From Candidatus Mycoplasma mahonii (GTDB lineage Bacteria > Bacillota_I > Bacilli_A > Mycoplasmatales > Metamycoplasmataceae), in contig NZ_CP114583.1 in the NCBI RefSeq assembly GCF_030550815.1, positions 633,818-697,817 of the forward strand: a DNA stretch of 64,000 bases. The letters are read 5' to 3'. The position numbers and the translations under genes are program-made. Under the pieces are notes generated by a model. It worked only from the letters and a program-made list of their open reading frames with translations, did no database searches and was not told the origin of the DNA. Shown here in pieces: positions 50,169-59,532 of this stretch (positions within the stretch are counted from its first letter, which is position 1; each line of letters begins with the position of its first letter).

Positions 50169-53100
50169 TTAAGAAGTTGCTGTAATTGTAATATCTTTAC
50201 TTATTGTTTTAGTTCCTTCTCTGGTTAAAGTAACTCTAACAATAACTACACCTGTTTGATTAAGTGGTGTTATAATAGTATATTCTGCTGTTACCCCCAG
50301 GGTTAAAGTTGGCTCAGAAATTCCAAGCACATCAGGAGTGATATCCTTAGCTGAATTAATATCATCTTTTAGATCAGCTTTAGTTTTTGAAGATGAGGTA
50401 TTAGTGAAGTGAGCTAAGTCAGCTGTAAGAGCAAATAGTCCTGCAATTGTAATACTTTTTCTTATTACTTCAGATCCTTTGGTTGTTAAAGTAATTAACA
50501 CAGTAACTTCACCTGTCTGATCATTAAGTGGTGTTATAATAGTATATGTTGCTGTTACCCCTGGGTTTAAAGTTGGCTCAGTAATTCCAAGCACATCAGG
50601 AGTGATATCCTTAGCTGAATTAATATCATCTTTTAGATCAGTTTCATTTTTTGAAGATGAGACATCAATGAAGCGATTTAAGTCATCTATAAGAGCAAAT
50701 GGTGTTATTATAATATTTTTACTTGCTGTTTCAGTTCCGTTAGTTAAAGTATTAGTTAAAGTAATTAACACAATAACTGTACTTGTTTGATTATCAAATG
50801 GTATTGTAATAGTATATGTTGCTATTACCCCTGGGTTTAAAGTTGGCTCAATAATTCCAAGCACATTAGGAGTGATAACCTCAGGAGCTGAATCAAGAGC
50901 AGCTTTTAGATCAGCTTTAGTTTTTGAAGATGAGGCAGCATCAATGAAGCGATTTAAGTCATCTGTAATAGCAAATGGTGTTATAGTAATATTTTTACTT
51001 ACTGTTTCAATTCCGTTAGTTAAAGTAATTAACACAGTAACTGCACCTGTCTGATTATTAAATGGTGTTGTAATAGTATATGTTGCTGTTACCCCCGGGG
51101 TTAAAGTTGGTTCAGTAATTCCAAGCACATCAGGAGTGATAACCTTAGGAGCTGAATCAAGAACAGTTTTTAGATCAGCTTTAGTTTTTGAAGATGAGAC
51201 ATCAATGAAGCGATTTAAATAATATGTAAAATCAAATGGTGTTGCAATTGTAATAGATTTAAATACTGTTTCAATTCCGTTAGTTAAAGTAATTAACACA
51301 ATAACTGTACCTGTCTGATTATTAAATGGTGTTGTAATAGTATATGTTGCTATTACCCCTGGGTTTAAAGTTGGTTCAGTAATTCCAAGCACATCAGGAG
51401 TGATAACCTCAGGAGCTGAATCAAGAGCAATTCTTAGATAATATTTACTTTTTGAAGATAAGATATTAGTGAAGAGAGATAAGTTATCTGTAAGAGCAAA
51501 TGGTGTTGTAATTATAATATTTTTACTTTCTGTTTGAGTTCCTTTGGTTAAAGTAACGCCCACAATAACTACACCTGTTTGATCATTAAGTGGTGTTGTA
51601 ATAGTATATGTTGCTGTTACCCCCGGGGTTAAAGTTGGTTCAGTAATTCCAAGCACATCAGGAGTGATAACCTTAGGAGCTGAATCAAGAACAGTTTTTA
51701 GATCAGCTTTAGTTTTTGAAGATGAGACATCAGTGAAGAGAGCTAAGTCATATGTAGGAGTAAATAGTCCTACAATTGTAATACTTTTTCTTATTACTTC
51801 AAATCCTTTGGTTAAAGTAATTAACACAATAACTTCACCTGTCTGATCATTAAGTGGTGTTGTAATAGCATATCTTGCTGTTACCCCCGGGATTAAAGTT
51901 GGCTCAGTAATTCCAAGCACATTAGGAGTGATAGCCCCATTAGCTAAATCAATAGCAGTTTTTAGATCATTTCTATTTTTTGAAGATGAGGTATTAATGA
52001 AGAGAGCTAAGTTATTTGTAAGAACAGGTGGTGTTATTTTAATATTTTTACTTGCTGTTTCAGCTCCTTTGGTTAAAGTAATTAACACAGTAACTGCATC
52101 TGTCTGATCATTAAGTGGTGTTGTAATAGTATATGTTGCTGTTACCCCCGGGGATAAAGGTGGCTCATTAATTCCAAGCACATCAGGAGTGATAACCTCA
52201 GGAGCTGAATCAAGAACAGTTTTTAGATCAGCTTTAGTTTTTGAAGATGAGACATCAGTGAAGAGAGCTAATTCATCTTTAAGAATAAATAATGCTGTAA
52301 TTATAATATTTTTACTTTCTGTTTCAACTCCTTTGGTTAAAGTAATTGACACAGTAACTGTATCTGTTTGATCATTAAGTGGTGTTACAATAGCATATGT
52401 TGCTGTTACATCCGGGGTTAAAGTTGGCTCAGAAATTCCAAGCACATCAGGAGTGATAACCTTAAATAAATTAATAGCAGTTCTTAGATCAGCTTTATTT
52501 TTTGAAGATGAGACATCAGTGAAGCGATTTAAGTCATTTGTAAAAACAAATGATTCAAATGGTGCTGTAATTGTAATATTTTTACTTGCTGTTTCAGTTC
52601 CTTTGGTTAAAGTAACGCCCACAATAACTACACCTGTCTGATCATTAAGTGGTGTTGTAATAGCATATGTTGCTGTTACATCCGGGGTTAAAGTTGGCTC
52701 AGTAATTCCAAGCACATTAGGAGTGATAGCCCCAAGAGTTGAATCAAGAATAGTTTTTAGATCAGCTTTATTTTTTGAAGATGAGACATCAATGAAGCGA
52801 TTTAAGTCATATGTAAAATCAAATGGTGTTATTTTAATATTTTTACTTTCTGTTTCAATATAGTAATCAAATCTTTTTGTTAAAGTAATTAACACAGTAA
52901 CTGCATCTGTCTGATCATTAAGTGGTGTTGTAATAGCATATGTCGCTGTTATCCCCGGGGTTAAAGTTGGCTCAGTAATTCCAAGCACATCAGGAGTGAT
53001 AGGCCCATGATTTGAATCAAGAACAGTTTTTAGATCAGTTTTAATTTTTGAAGATGAGGTATTAATGAAGAGAGCTAAGTAATCTATAAGAGCAAATGAT

Positions 53101-54371
53101 GGTGTTATTGTAATATTTTTACTTGCTGTTTTAGTTCCGTTGGTTAAAGTAATTAACACAGTAACTGCATCTGTCTGATCATTAAGTGGTGTTGTAATAG
53201 CATATGTTGCTGTTATCCCCGGGGTTAAATATTGCTTAGGAATTCCAAGCACATCAGGAGTGATATCCTTAGCTGAATTAATATCATCTTTTAAATCAGT
53301 TTTATTTTTTGAAGATGAGGTATTAATGAAGAGAGCTAAGTCATATCTAAAATCAAATGGTTGAATTGGTGTTATTGTAATATTTTTACTTGCTATTTCA
53401 GTTCCTTTGGTTAAAGTAATTAACACAGTAACTGCACCTGTCTTATCATTAAATGATGTTATAATAGCAGATGCTCTTACCCCCGAGGTTAAAGTTTGCT
53501 TAGTAATTCCAAGCACATCAGGAGTGATAGGCCCATTAGCTAAATTAGCTAAATCAATATCATTTTTTAGAACATCTCTATTTTTTGAAGATGAGACATC
53601 AGTGAAGAGAGCTAAGTCATTTGTAAAAACAAATCGTGGTGTAATTGTAATATTTTTACTTGCTGTTTTAGTTCCATTGGTTAAAGTAACGCTCACAGTA
53701 ACTACACCTGTCTGATCATTAAGTGGTGTTATAATAGCGTATTCCGCTGTTACCCCCGGGGTTAAAGTTGGCTCAGTAATTCCAAGCACATCAGGAGTGA
53801 TATCCTTAGCTGAATTAATAATAGCAGTTTTTAGATCAGCTTTATTTTTTGAAGATAAGGTATTAGTGAAGAGAGCTAAGTCATTTGTAAAAACAAATGG
53901 TGTTATTATAATTTTTTTTCTTGCTATTTTAGTTTCTTTGGTTAAAGTAACTCTCACAACAACTGCATTTGTTTGATCATAAAATGGTGTTGCAATATCA
54001 TATGTTGCTGTTACACCCGAGGTTAAAGTTGGCTCAGGAATTCCAAGCACATCAGGAGTGATAACCTTAACTGAATTAATAGCAGTTTTTAGATCATATT
54101 CATTTTTTAAAGATAAGACATTAGTGAAGAGAGCTAAGTTATTTGTAAAAACAAATGGTGTTGGTACTGGTAAATCATCTATTGGTGTTAGTACTGGTGA
54201 ATCATCTATTGGTGTTAGTACTGGTGAATCATCTATTGGTGTTGGTAATGGTGAATCATCTACAGGTTTTTTAGTAGGACTTTTTTCACCGCATGATATT
54301 GCTACAGCAACTGGAGAAATAATGGTTGTTACCATTCCAAATCCTAAAGCTAGTTTTTTCGTTTTTTTCAT
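50169..54371 (-). CDS. Repeat lipoprotein 2, 1400 aa (15 repeats)
   Basis: Signal MKKTKKLALGFG...AVAISC with lipobox AISC, then four PxDDxP linker units (residues about 35-72), then fifteen repeats of about 87 residues. Consensus per repeat: DLALFTDVSSSKxKADLKT, VITPDVLGITEPTLTPG VTATYTITTPLNDQTG, VTVLITLTKGTETASKNITIT. No TGA occurs in the frame. Repeats 1-3 match repeats 1-3 of lipoprotein 3 in order, so these two genes share a recent ancestor. No membrane segment besides the signal. Predicted surface protein attached by lipid at Cys27. Confidence 0.9.
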   Translation of the reverse strand: MKKTKKLALGFGMVTTIISPVAVAISCGEKSPTKKPVDDSPLPTPIDDSPVLTPIDDSPVLTPIDDLPVPTPFVFTNNLALFTNVLSLKNEYDLKTAINSVKVITPDVLGIPEPTLTSGVTATYDIATPFYDQTNAVVVRVTLTKETKIARKKIIITPFVFTNDLALFTNTLSSKNKADLKTAIINSAKDITPDVLGITEPTLTPGVTAEYAIITPLNDQTGVVTVSVTLTNGTKTASKNITITPRFVFTNDLALFTDVSSSKNRDVLKNDIDLANLANGPITPDVLGITKQTLTSGVRASAIITSFNDKTGAVTVLITLTKGTEIASKNITITPIQPFDFRYDLALFINTSSSKNKTDLKDDINSAKDITPDVLGIPKQYLTPGITATYAITTPLNDQTDAVTVLITLTNGTKTASKNITITPSFALIDYLALFINTSSSKIKTDLKTVLDSNHGPITPDVLGITEPTLTPGITATYAITTPLNDQTDAVTVLITLTKRFDYYIETESKNIKITPFDFTYDLNRFIDVSSSKNKADLKTILDSTLGAITPNVLGITEPTLTPDVTATYAITTPLNDQTGVVIVGVTLTKGTETASKNITITAPFESFVFTNDLNRFTDVSSSKNKADLRTAINLFKVITPDVLGISEPTLTPDVTATYAIVTPLNDQTDTVTVSITLTKGVETESKNIIITALFILKDELALFTDVSSSKTKADLKTVLDSAPEVITPDVLGINEPPLSPGVTATYTITTPLNDQTDAVTVLITLTKGAETASKNIKITPPVLTNNLALFINTSSSKNRNDLKTAIDLANGAITPNVLGITEPTLIPGVTARYAITTPLNDQTGEVIVLITLTKGFEVIRKSITIVGLFTPTYDLALFTDVSSSKTKADLKTVLDSAPKVITPDVLGITEPTLTPGVTATYTITTPLNDQTGVVIVGVTLTKGTQTESKNIIITTPFALTDNLSLFTNILSSKSKYYLRIALDSAPEVITPDVLGITEPTLNPGVIATYTITTPFNNQTGTVIVLITLTNGIETVFKSITIATPFDFTYYLNRFIDVSSSKTKADLKTVLDSAPKVITPDVLGITEPTLTPGVTATYTITTPFNNQTGAVTVLITLTNGIETVSKNITITPFAITDDLNRFIDAASSSKTKADLKAALDSAPEVITPNVLGIIEPTLNPGVIATYTITIPFDNQTSTVIVLITLTNTLTNGTETASKNIIITPFALIDDLNRFIDVSSSKNETDLKDDINSAKDITPDVLGITEPTLNPGVTATYTIITPLNDQTGEVTVLITLTTKGSEVIRKSITIAGLFALTADLAHFTNTSSSKTKADLKDDINSAKDITPDVLGISEPTLTLGVTAEYTIITPLNQTGVVIVRVTLTREGTKTISKDITITATS

Positions 54372-54408
54372 ATATATTTTTCCTTTTGTATAATTCTATT
54401 TTAAATTT

Positions 54409-54448
54409 ATTATATATGTTATGTTATGTTATGTTATGTTATGTTAAC
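54409..54448 (-). promoter_or_regulatory. Promoter with 5 pentamer repeats (lipoprotein 2)
   Basis: TTAACA (complement 54442-54447) and TATAAT (complement 54409-54414) flank 27 bases with five TTATG copies (54419-54443). Confidence 0.6.
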
Positions 54449-54715
54449 ACTTTAAATTACATTAAAACAAACGGATAAAATTTTTACAAAGAAAATTATT
54501 GTTCTAGCAAATGATTATTAATGTTTTGCAATGAAGAAGTATATTTGCAAAATAGTGAAAGAGCGAGCCTATGTTTAAAGCAAGTCTGTTATTTCAAAAT
54601 TTTTACAATAATCACATACCTTAAAAGTTTAAATAAATTAGAAATATGATATTTCTAGATAAGGGCAAAATAAGATCAAAAACAAATATGAGTGTAATTG
54701 TAAAAATATTCATAA

Positions 54716-55024
54716 ATGTATTCAAAAAAATATGAAAAATTAATTATATTCATTAAAATATTAGCAAGCGCTTTAATACAAGAGAATAAAGATGCACTAA
54801 TAAAAATAGATGAGTTTGAAATTTATATTAAACTTTCGGATATCCAAAAATCAAATGAATCAAAAAGAATTAAAAACAGGATCATTGTAATTCAAAATGA
54901 AATTATTAGCGCAGAAGACATGTTGAAAAATGAAAGATTTATTGCTAAGGCCCCCAAGGAAAAAGTTATAGAAGAAAAAAAATTAAACAAGTTTAAAGAA
55001 GAGCTATTATTGTTAAGAAAATAA
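54716..55024 (+). pseudogene. valS: Duplicated valS 3' end, open ORF (copy 3)
   Basis: Third copy of the valS tail, fused to the same 14 new N-terminal codons and again open for 102 codons. It has an Ala-to-Ser change (ILASALIQ) and a 3-base in-frame deletion in the Lys run. Both spare copies keep the frame. Confidence 0.75.
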
Positions 55025-55675
55025 CTTAATATATGCATAATAATTTAAATATAATAAAAATTATTTACAATTGATAACCTCTAGTAACAACAAACCAATT
55101 AAGCAAATATTTAATAAACACTTCAAGAACGCGAGGCAAGATTTTTCACATTTAAGATAAGCATCAAATAAATCTTAAGCAGAAGAATAAAACAAATATT
55201 CCTAAAAACTAAAATTCATTCCTCTTCAATAAAAAATCCTCTGAAATTATTGATGGCAAGAAAAATGAAGTAATGAGATAACATGAACAATATTGTCTTT
55301 GGCAAAAACAACGACCTAAAAAATATGAACCAAGAAAGATATTATTAAGGTTAGATCCATCACCAATCAATCAATCAATTGTTTAAAAATGATTTCGTAA
55401 GTCAAAACAAGGCATATATTGCTATGTAAAAGAATTTTATTGATAATAAAGTCATTATTATGAATAGAGAAACATATTATTTTTTATACAAAGGTTAAAG
55501 AGTTGAAGGGTATAAAGGTTTAATTAAATATAAGAAAATGTTTCAAATGTTTTAATTTCATATAAAAACAAAGAAGATGATAATGTTTAAATAAGTTAAA
55601 TTCAGAGTCATTTTAAGGTAATTAAATTAGCATTTTTTTTGTGTTATTTAGGTATAGTAAGCATAAAAAGTGATA

Positions 55676-55708
55676 GAAAAAATGCCACAAATTATATTTA
55701 TGGCATTT
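55676..55708 (-). terminator. Terminator of lipoprotein gene 3
   Basis: Minus-strand AAATGCCA...TGGCATTT stem and T-run, as in units 1 and 2. Confidence 0.7.
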
Positions 55709-55725
55709 ATTATTATTTTAAATTA

Positions 55726-58700
55726 TTAAGAAGCTGCTGTAATTGTAATATTTTTACTTATTGTTTTAGCTCCTCCTTTGGTTAATAAAGTAACTCTAAC
55801 AATAACTACACCTTGATCATAAAGTGGTTTTATAATAGCATATGTTGCTGTTACATCCGAGGTTAAAGTTGGCTCAATAATTCCAAGCTCATCAGGAGTG
55901 ATATCCCCATTAGCTGAATTAATAGCAGTTTCTAGATCAGCTCTATTTTTTGAAGATGAGACATCAGTGAAGAGAGCTAAGTTAGTTACAAGAGCAGTTG
56001 GTGCTGTAATTGTAATATTTTTACTTGCTGTTTCAGTTCCGTTGGTTAAAGTAATTAACACAGTAACTGCACCTGTATCATCATTAAGTGGTGTTGTAAT
56101 AGTATATGTTGTTGTTACCCCCGAGGTTAAAGATGGCTCAGTAATTCCAAGCACATTAGGAGTGATAACCCCCCCAGGAGCTGAAGCAATATCAATTTTT
56201 AGATCATCTCTATTTTTTGAAGATGAGGTATTAGTGAAGAAAGCTAAGTCAGCTGTAAGAGCAAATGATACAAATGGTGTTATTTTAATATTTTTTATTG
56301 CTGTTTGAGTTCCTTTGGTTAAAGTAATTAACACAGTAACTGCATTTGTCTCATTCTTAAGTGGTGTTGTAATAGTATATTTTGCTGTTACCCCCGAGGT
56401 TAAAGTTGGCTCAGTAATTCCAAGCACATTAGGAGTGATAACCCCCCCAGGAGCTGAAGAAATAGCAAATATTAGAACATCTTTAGTTCTTGAAGATGAG
56501 ACATCAGTGAAGCGAGCTAAGTCATTTATAAAAATAAATGGTGCTGTAATTGTAATACTTTTATTTACTGTTTCAGTTCCGTTGGTTAAAGTAATTAACA
56601 CAGTAACTGCACCTGTATCATCATTAAGTGGTGTTGTAATAGTATATGTTGCTGTTACCCCCGAGGTTAAAGATGGCTCAGTAATTCCAAGCACATTAGG
56701 AGTGATAACCCCCCCAGGAGCTGAAGCAATATCAATTTTTAGATCATCTCTATTTTTTGAAGATGAGGTATTAGTGAAGAAAGCTAAGTCAGCTGTAAGA
56801 TCAAATGGTGCTGTAATTGTAATATTTTTATTTACTGTTTTAGTTCCTTTGGTTAAAGTAACATTCACAATAACTACACCTGTTTGATCATTAAGTGGTG
56901 TTGCAATAGCATATGTTGCTGTTACCCCCGAGGTTAAAGATGGCTCAGAAATTCCAAGCACATTAGGAGTGATATCCTTAGCTGAATTAATAGCAGTTTT
57001 TAGATCATATTTATTTTTTGAAGATGAGGTATTAGTGAAGAAAGCTAAGTCAGCTGTAAGATCAAATGGTGCTGTAATTGTAATACTTTTATTTACTGTT
57101 TCAGTTCCGTTGGTTAAAGTAATTAACACATTAACTGCACCTGTATCATCATTAAGTGGTGTTGTAATAGTATATGTTGCTGTTACCCCCGAGGTTAAAG
57201 TTGGCTCAGTAATTCCAAGCACATTAGGAGTGATAACCCCCCCAGGAGCTGAAGCAATATCAATTTTTAGATCATCTCTATTTTTTGAAGATGAGGTATT
57301 AGTGAAGAAAGCTAAGTCAGCTGTAAGATCAAATGGTGCTGTAATTGTAATATTTTTATTTACTGTTTTAGTTCCTTTGGTTAAAGTAACATTCACAATA
57401 ACTACACCTGTTTGATCATTAAGTGGTGTTGCAATAGCATATGTTGCTGTTACCCCCGAGGTTAAAGATGGCTCAGAAATTCCAAGCACATTAGGAGTGA
57501 TATCCTTAGCTGAATTAATAGCAGTTTTTAGATCATATTTATTTTTTGAAGATAAGGTATTAGTGAAGAGAGCTAAGTTATTTGTAAGAACAGTTGGTGG
57601 TGTTGGTGGTGTAATTGTAATATTTTTACTTGCTATTTTAATTCCATTGGTTAAATTGGTTAAAGCAACAGTCACAGTAACTACACCTGTCTGATCATTA
57701 TAAGTTTTAATATCATATGTTGCTATTACCCCCGAGGCTAAAATTGGTTCAATAATTCCAAGCACATCAGGAGTGATAGCCTTAGCTGAATCAATAGCAG
57801 TTTTTAGATCAGCTTTATTTTTTGAAGATAGGGTATTGGTGAAGAGAGCTAAGTTATTTGTAAAATCAAATGGTTGAATTGGTGTTATTGTAATATTTTT
57901 ATTTGCTGTTTCAGTTCCTTTGGTTAAAGTAATTAACACAATAACTGCACCTGTCTGATCATTAAATGATGTTATAATAGCAGATGCTCTTACCCCCGAG
58001 GTTAAAGTTTGCTTAGTAATTCCAAGCACATCAGGAGTGATAACCGTAGCTAAATCAATATCAGTTTTTAGATCATATTTATTTTTTGAAGATAAGGTAT
58101 TAGTGAAGAGAGCTAAGTCATTTGTAAAAACAAATGGTGGTGTAATTGTAATATTTTTACTTGCTGTTTTAGTTCCATTGGTTAAAGTAACGCTCACAGT
58201 AACTACACCTGTCTGATCATTGAGTGGTGTTATAATAGCATATCTTGCTGTTACCCCCGAGGTTAAAGTTGGCTCAGTAATTCCAAGCACATCAGGAGTG
58301 ATATCCTTAGCTGAATTAATAATAGCAGTTTTTAGATCAGCTTTATTTTTTGAAGATAAGGTATTAGTGAAGAGAGCTAAGTCATTTGTAAAAACAAATG
58401 GTGTTATTATAATATTTTTCCTTGCTATTTTATTTTCTTTGGTTAAAGTAACTCTCACAACAACTGCATTTGTCTGATCATAAAATGGTGTTGCAATAGC
58501 ATATCTTACTGTTACCCCCGAGGTTAAAGTTGGCTCAGAAATTCCAAGCACATCAGGAGTGATAACCTTAACTGAATTAATAGCAGTTTCTAGATCATAT
58601 TTATTTTTTAAAGATGAGACATCAGTGAAGAAAACTAAGTCATTTTTAAGAGCAAATGGTGCTGGTACTGGTGAATCATCTATAGGTGCTGGTACTGGTG

Positions 58701-58872
58701 AATCATCTATAGGTGCTGGTACTGGTGAATCATCTATAGGTGCTTGTACTGGTGAATCATCTACAGGTTTTTTAGTAGGACTTTCTTCATCACATGATAT
58801 TGCTACAGCAACTGGAGCAATAACGGTTGTTACCATTCCAAATCCTAAAGCTAGTTTTTTCGTTTTTTTCAT
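55726..58872 (-). CDS. Repeat lipoprotein 3, 1048 aa (11 repeats)
   Basis: Signal and lipobox AISC as in lipoprotein 2, four PIDDSPVP units, then eleven repeats of about 88 residues with the same consensus. Two adjacent 528-bp blocks (56541-57068 and 57069-57596) are nearly identical, so a two-repeat block was duplicated recently (protein repeats 5-6 and 7-8). Frame entirely open without TGA. Long plus-strand ORFs opposite this gene mirror its repeats and are not genes. Confidence 0.9.
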   Translation of the reverse strand: MKKTKKLALGFGMVTTVIAPVAVAISCDEESPTKKPVDDSPVQAPIDDSPVPAPIDDSPVPAPIDDSPVPAPFALKNDLVFFTDVSSLKNKYDLETAINSVKVITPDVLGISEPTLTSGVTVRYAIATPFYDQTNAVVVRVTLTKENKIARKNIIITPFVFTNDLALFTNTLSSKNKADLKTAIINSAKDITPDVLGITEPTLTSGVTARYAIITPLNDQTGVVTVSVTLTNGTKTASKNITITPPFVFTNDLALFTNTLSSKNKYDLKTDIDLATVITPDVLGITKQTLTSGVRASAIITSFNDQTGAVIVLITLTKGTETANKNITITPIQPFDFTNNLALFTNTLSSKNKADLKTAIDSAKAITPDVLGIIEPILASGVIATYDIKTYNDQTGVVTVTVALTNLTNGIKIASKNITITPPTPPTVLTNNLALFTNTLSSKNKYDLKTAINSAKDITPNVLGISEPSLTSGVTATYAIATPLNDQTGVVIVNVTLTKGTKTVNKNITITAPFDLTADLAFFTNTSSSKNRDDLKIDIASAPGGVITPNVLGITEPTLTSGVTATYTITTPLNDDTGAVNVLITLTNGTETVNKSITITAPFDLTADLAFFTNTSSSKNKYDLKTAINSAKDITPNVLGISEPSLTSGVTATYAIATPLNDQTGVVIVNVTLTKGTKTVNKNITITAPFDLTADLAFFTNTSSSKNRDDLKIDIASAPGGVITPNVLGITEPSLTSGVTATYTITTPLNDDTGAVTVLITLTNGTETVNKSITITAPFIFINDLARFTDVSSSRTKDVLIFAISSAPGGVITPNVLGITEPTLTSGVTAKYTITTPLKNETNAVTVLITLTKGTQTAIKNIKITPFVSFALTADLAFFTNTSSSKNRDDLKIDIASAPGGVITPNVLGITEPSLTSGVTTTYTITTPLNDDTGAVTVLITLTNGTETASKNITITAPTALVTNLALFTDVSSSKNRADLETAINSANGDITPDELGIIEPTLTSDVTATYAIIKPLYDQGVVIVRVTLLTKGGAKTISKNITITAAS

Positions 58873-58909
58873 ATATTATATTTTTCCTTATTCTATATAT
58901 TCTAAATGT

Positions 58910-58964
58910 ATTATATATGTTATGTTATGTTATGTTATGTTATGTTATGTTATGTTATGTTAAC
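58910..58964 (-). promoter_or_regulatory. Promoter with 8 pentamer repeats (lipoprotein 3)
   Basis: TTAACA (complement 58958-58963) and TATAAT (complement 58910-58915) flank 42 bases with eight TTATG copies (58920-58959). Confidence 0.6.
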
Positions 58965-59477
58965 ACTTTAAATTATATTAAGACAAATGGAGAAAATTAT
59001 TACAAAGAAAATTATTGTTCTAGCAAATGATTATTAATGTTTTGCAATGAAGAAGTATATTTGCAAAATAGTGAAAGAGCGACCTTATGTTTAAAGCAAG
59101 TCTGTTATTTCAAAATTTTTACAATAATCACATACCTTAAAAGTTTAAATAAATTAGAAATATGATATTTCTAGATGAGGGCAAAATAAGATCAAAAACA
59201 AATATGAGTGTAATTGTAAAAATATTCATAAATGTATTCAAAAAAAATGAAAAATTAATTATATTCATTAAACAAACATATGATACACTGTTATAACTAC
59301 CTTTGAAAAATAACAAAATTATTAAAAGGTCCATCAAAAGATCTGCGGTGATCATATTTACAAATACATAAATAACAATTGTGGTGACATTGTCAATCAA
59401 TAATATATAGATTAATAAAAAGAAATACAAAATGCTGTCCAAAAAGATTTTTTGTTAGACTTATATAATAAAAATTA

Positions 59478-59505
59478 TTTACAAACTTTGTAATTTATGT
59501 ATAAT
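59478..59505 (+). promoter_or_regulatory. Promoter of the FecCD-type uptake operon
   Basis: TTTACA, 16 bases, TATAAT, then AAAAGG and the ATG at 59533. Best-matching full promoter in the window. Confidence 0.65.
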
Positions 59506-59532
59506 AACACTTAGAAAAGGAAATATATACAT

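Larger units (their letters stand above)
49215..54757. repeat. Tandem unit 2 (valS tail + lipoprotein gene)
   Basis: Same order as unit 1: valS tail (49215-49478), ~690 bases nearly identical to 46084-46773, terminator, lipoprotein gene 2 (minus), pentamer promoter, conserved upstream block. 5.5 kb, the extra length being lipoprotein repeats. The non-coding part is almost unchanged from unit 1. Confidence 0.9.
54758..59272. repeat. Tandem unit 3 (valS tail + lipoprotein gene)
   Basis: 4.5 kb, same order as units 1 and 2. The non-coding block 55025-55725 has more base changes than between units 1 and 2. Homology ends at 59272, where CATTAAA continues into new sequence instead of another valS tail; this is the original right flank. 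Confidence 0.9.

Noticed and set aside
55898-58963. Long plus-strand ORFs (up to 190 codons) opposite lipoprotein 3, and similar ones opposite lipoprotein 2
   Set aside because: They repeat with the lipoprotein repeats on the other strand, lack ribosome sites and are explained by the shared repeat codons.
48861-58964. TTATG arrays and 24-base linker repeats as CRISPR-like arrays
   Set aside because: The repeats are too short and contiguous with no spacers; no cas genes are present.
59137-59442. Minus-strand 101-codon hydrophobic ORF
   Set aside because: No ribosome site; it spans the end of a tandem unit and overlaps unique sequence by chance, with A+T-rich codons typical of spacer.
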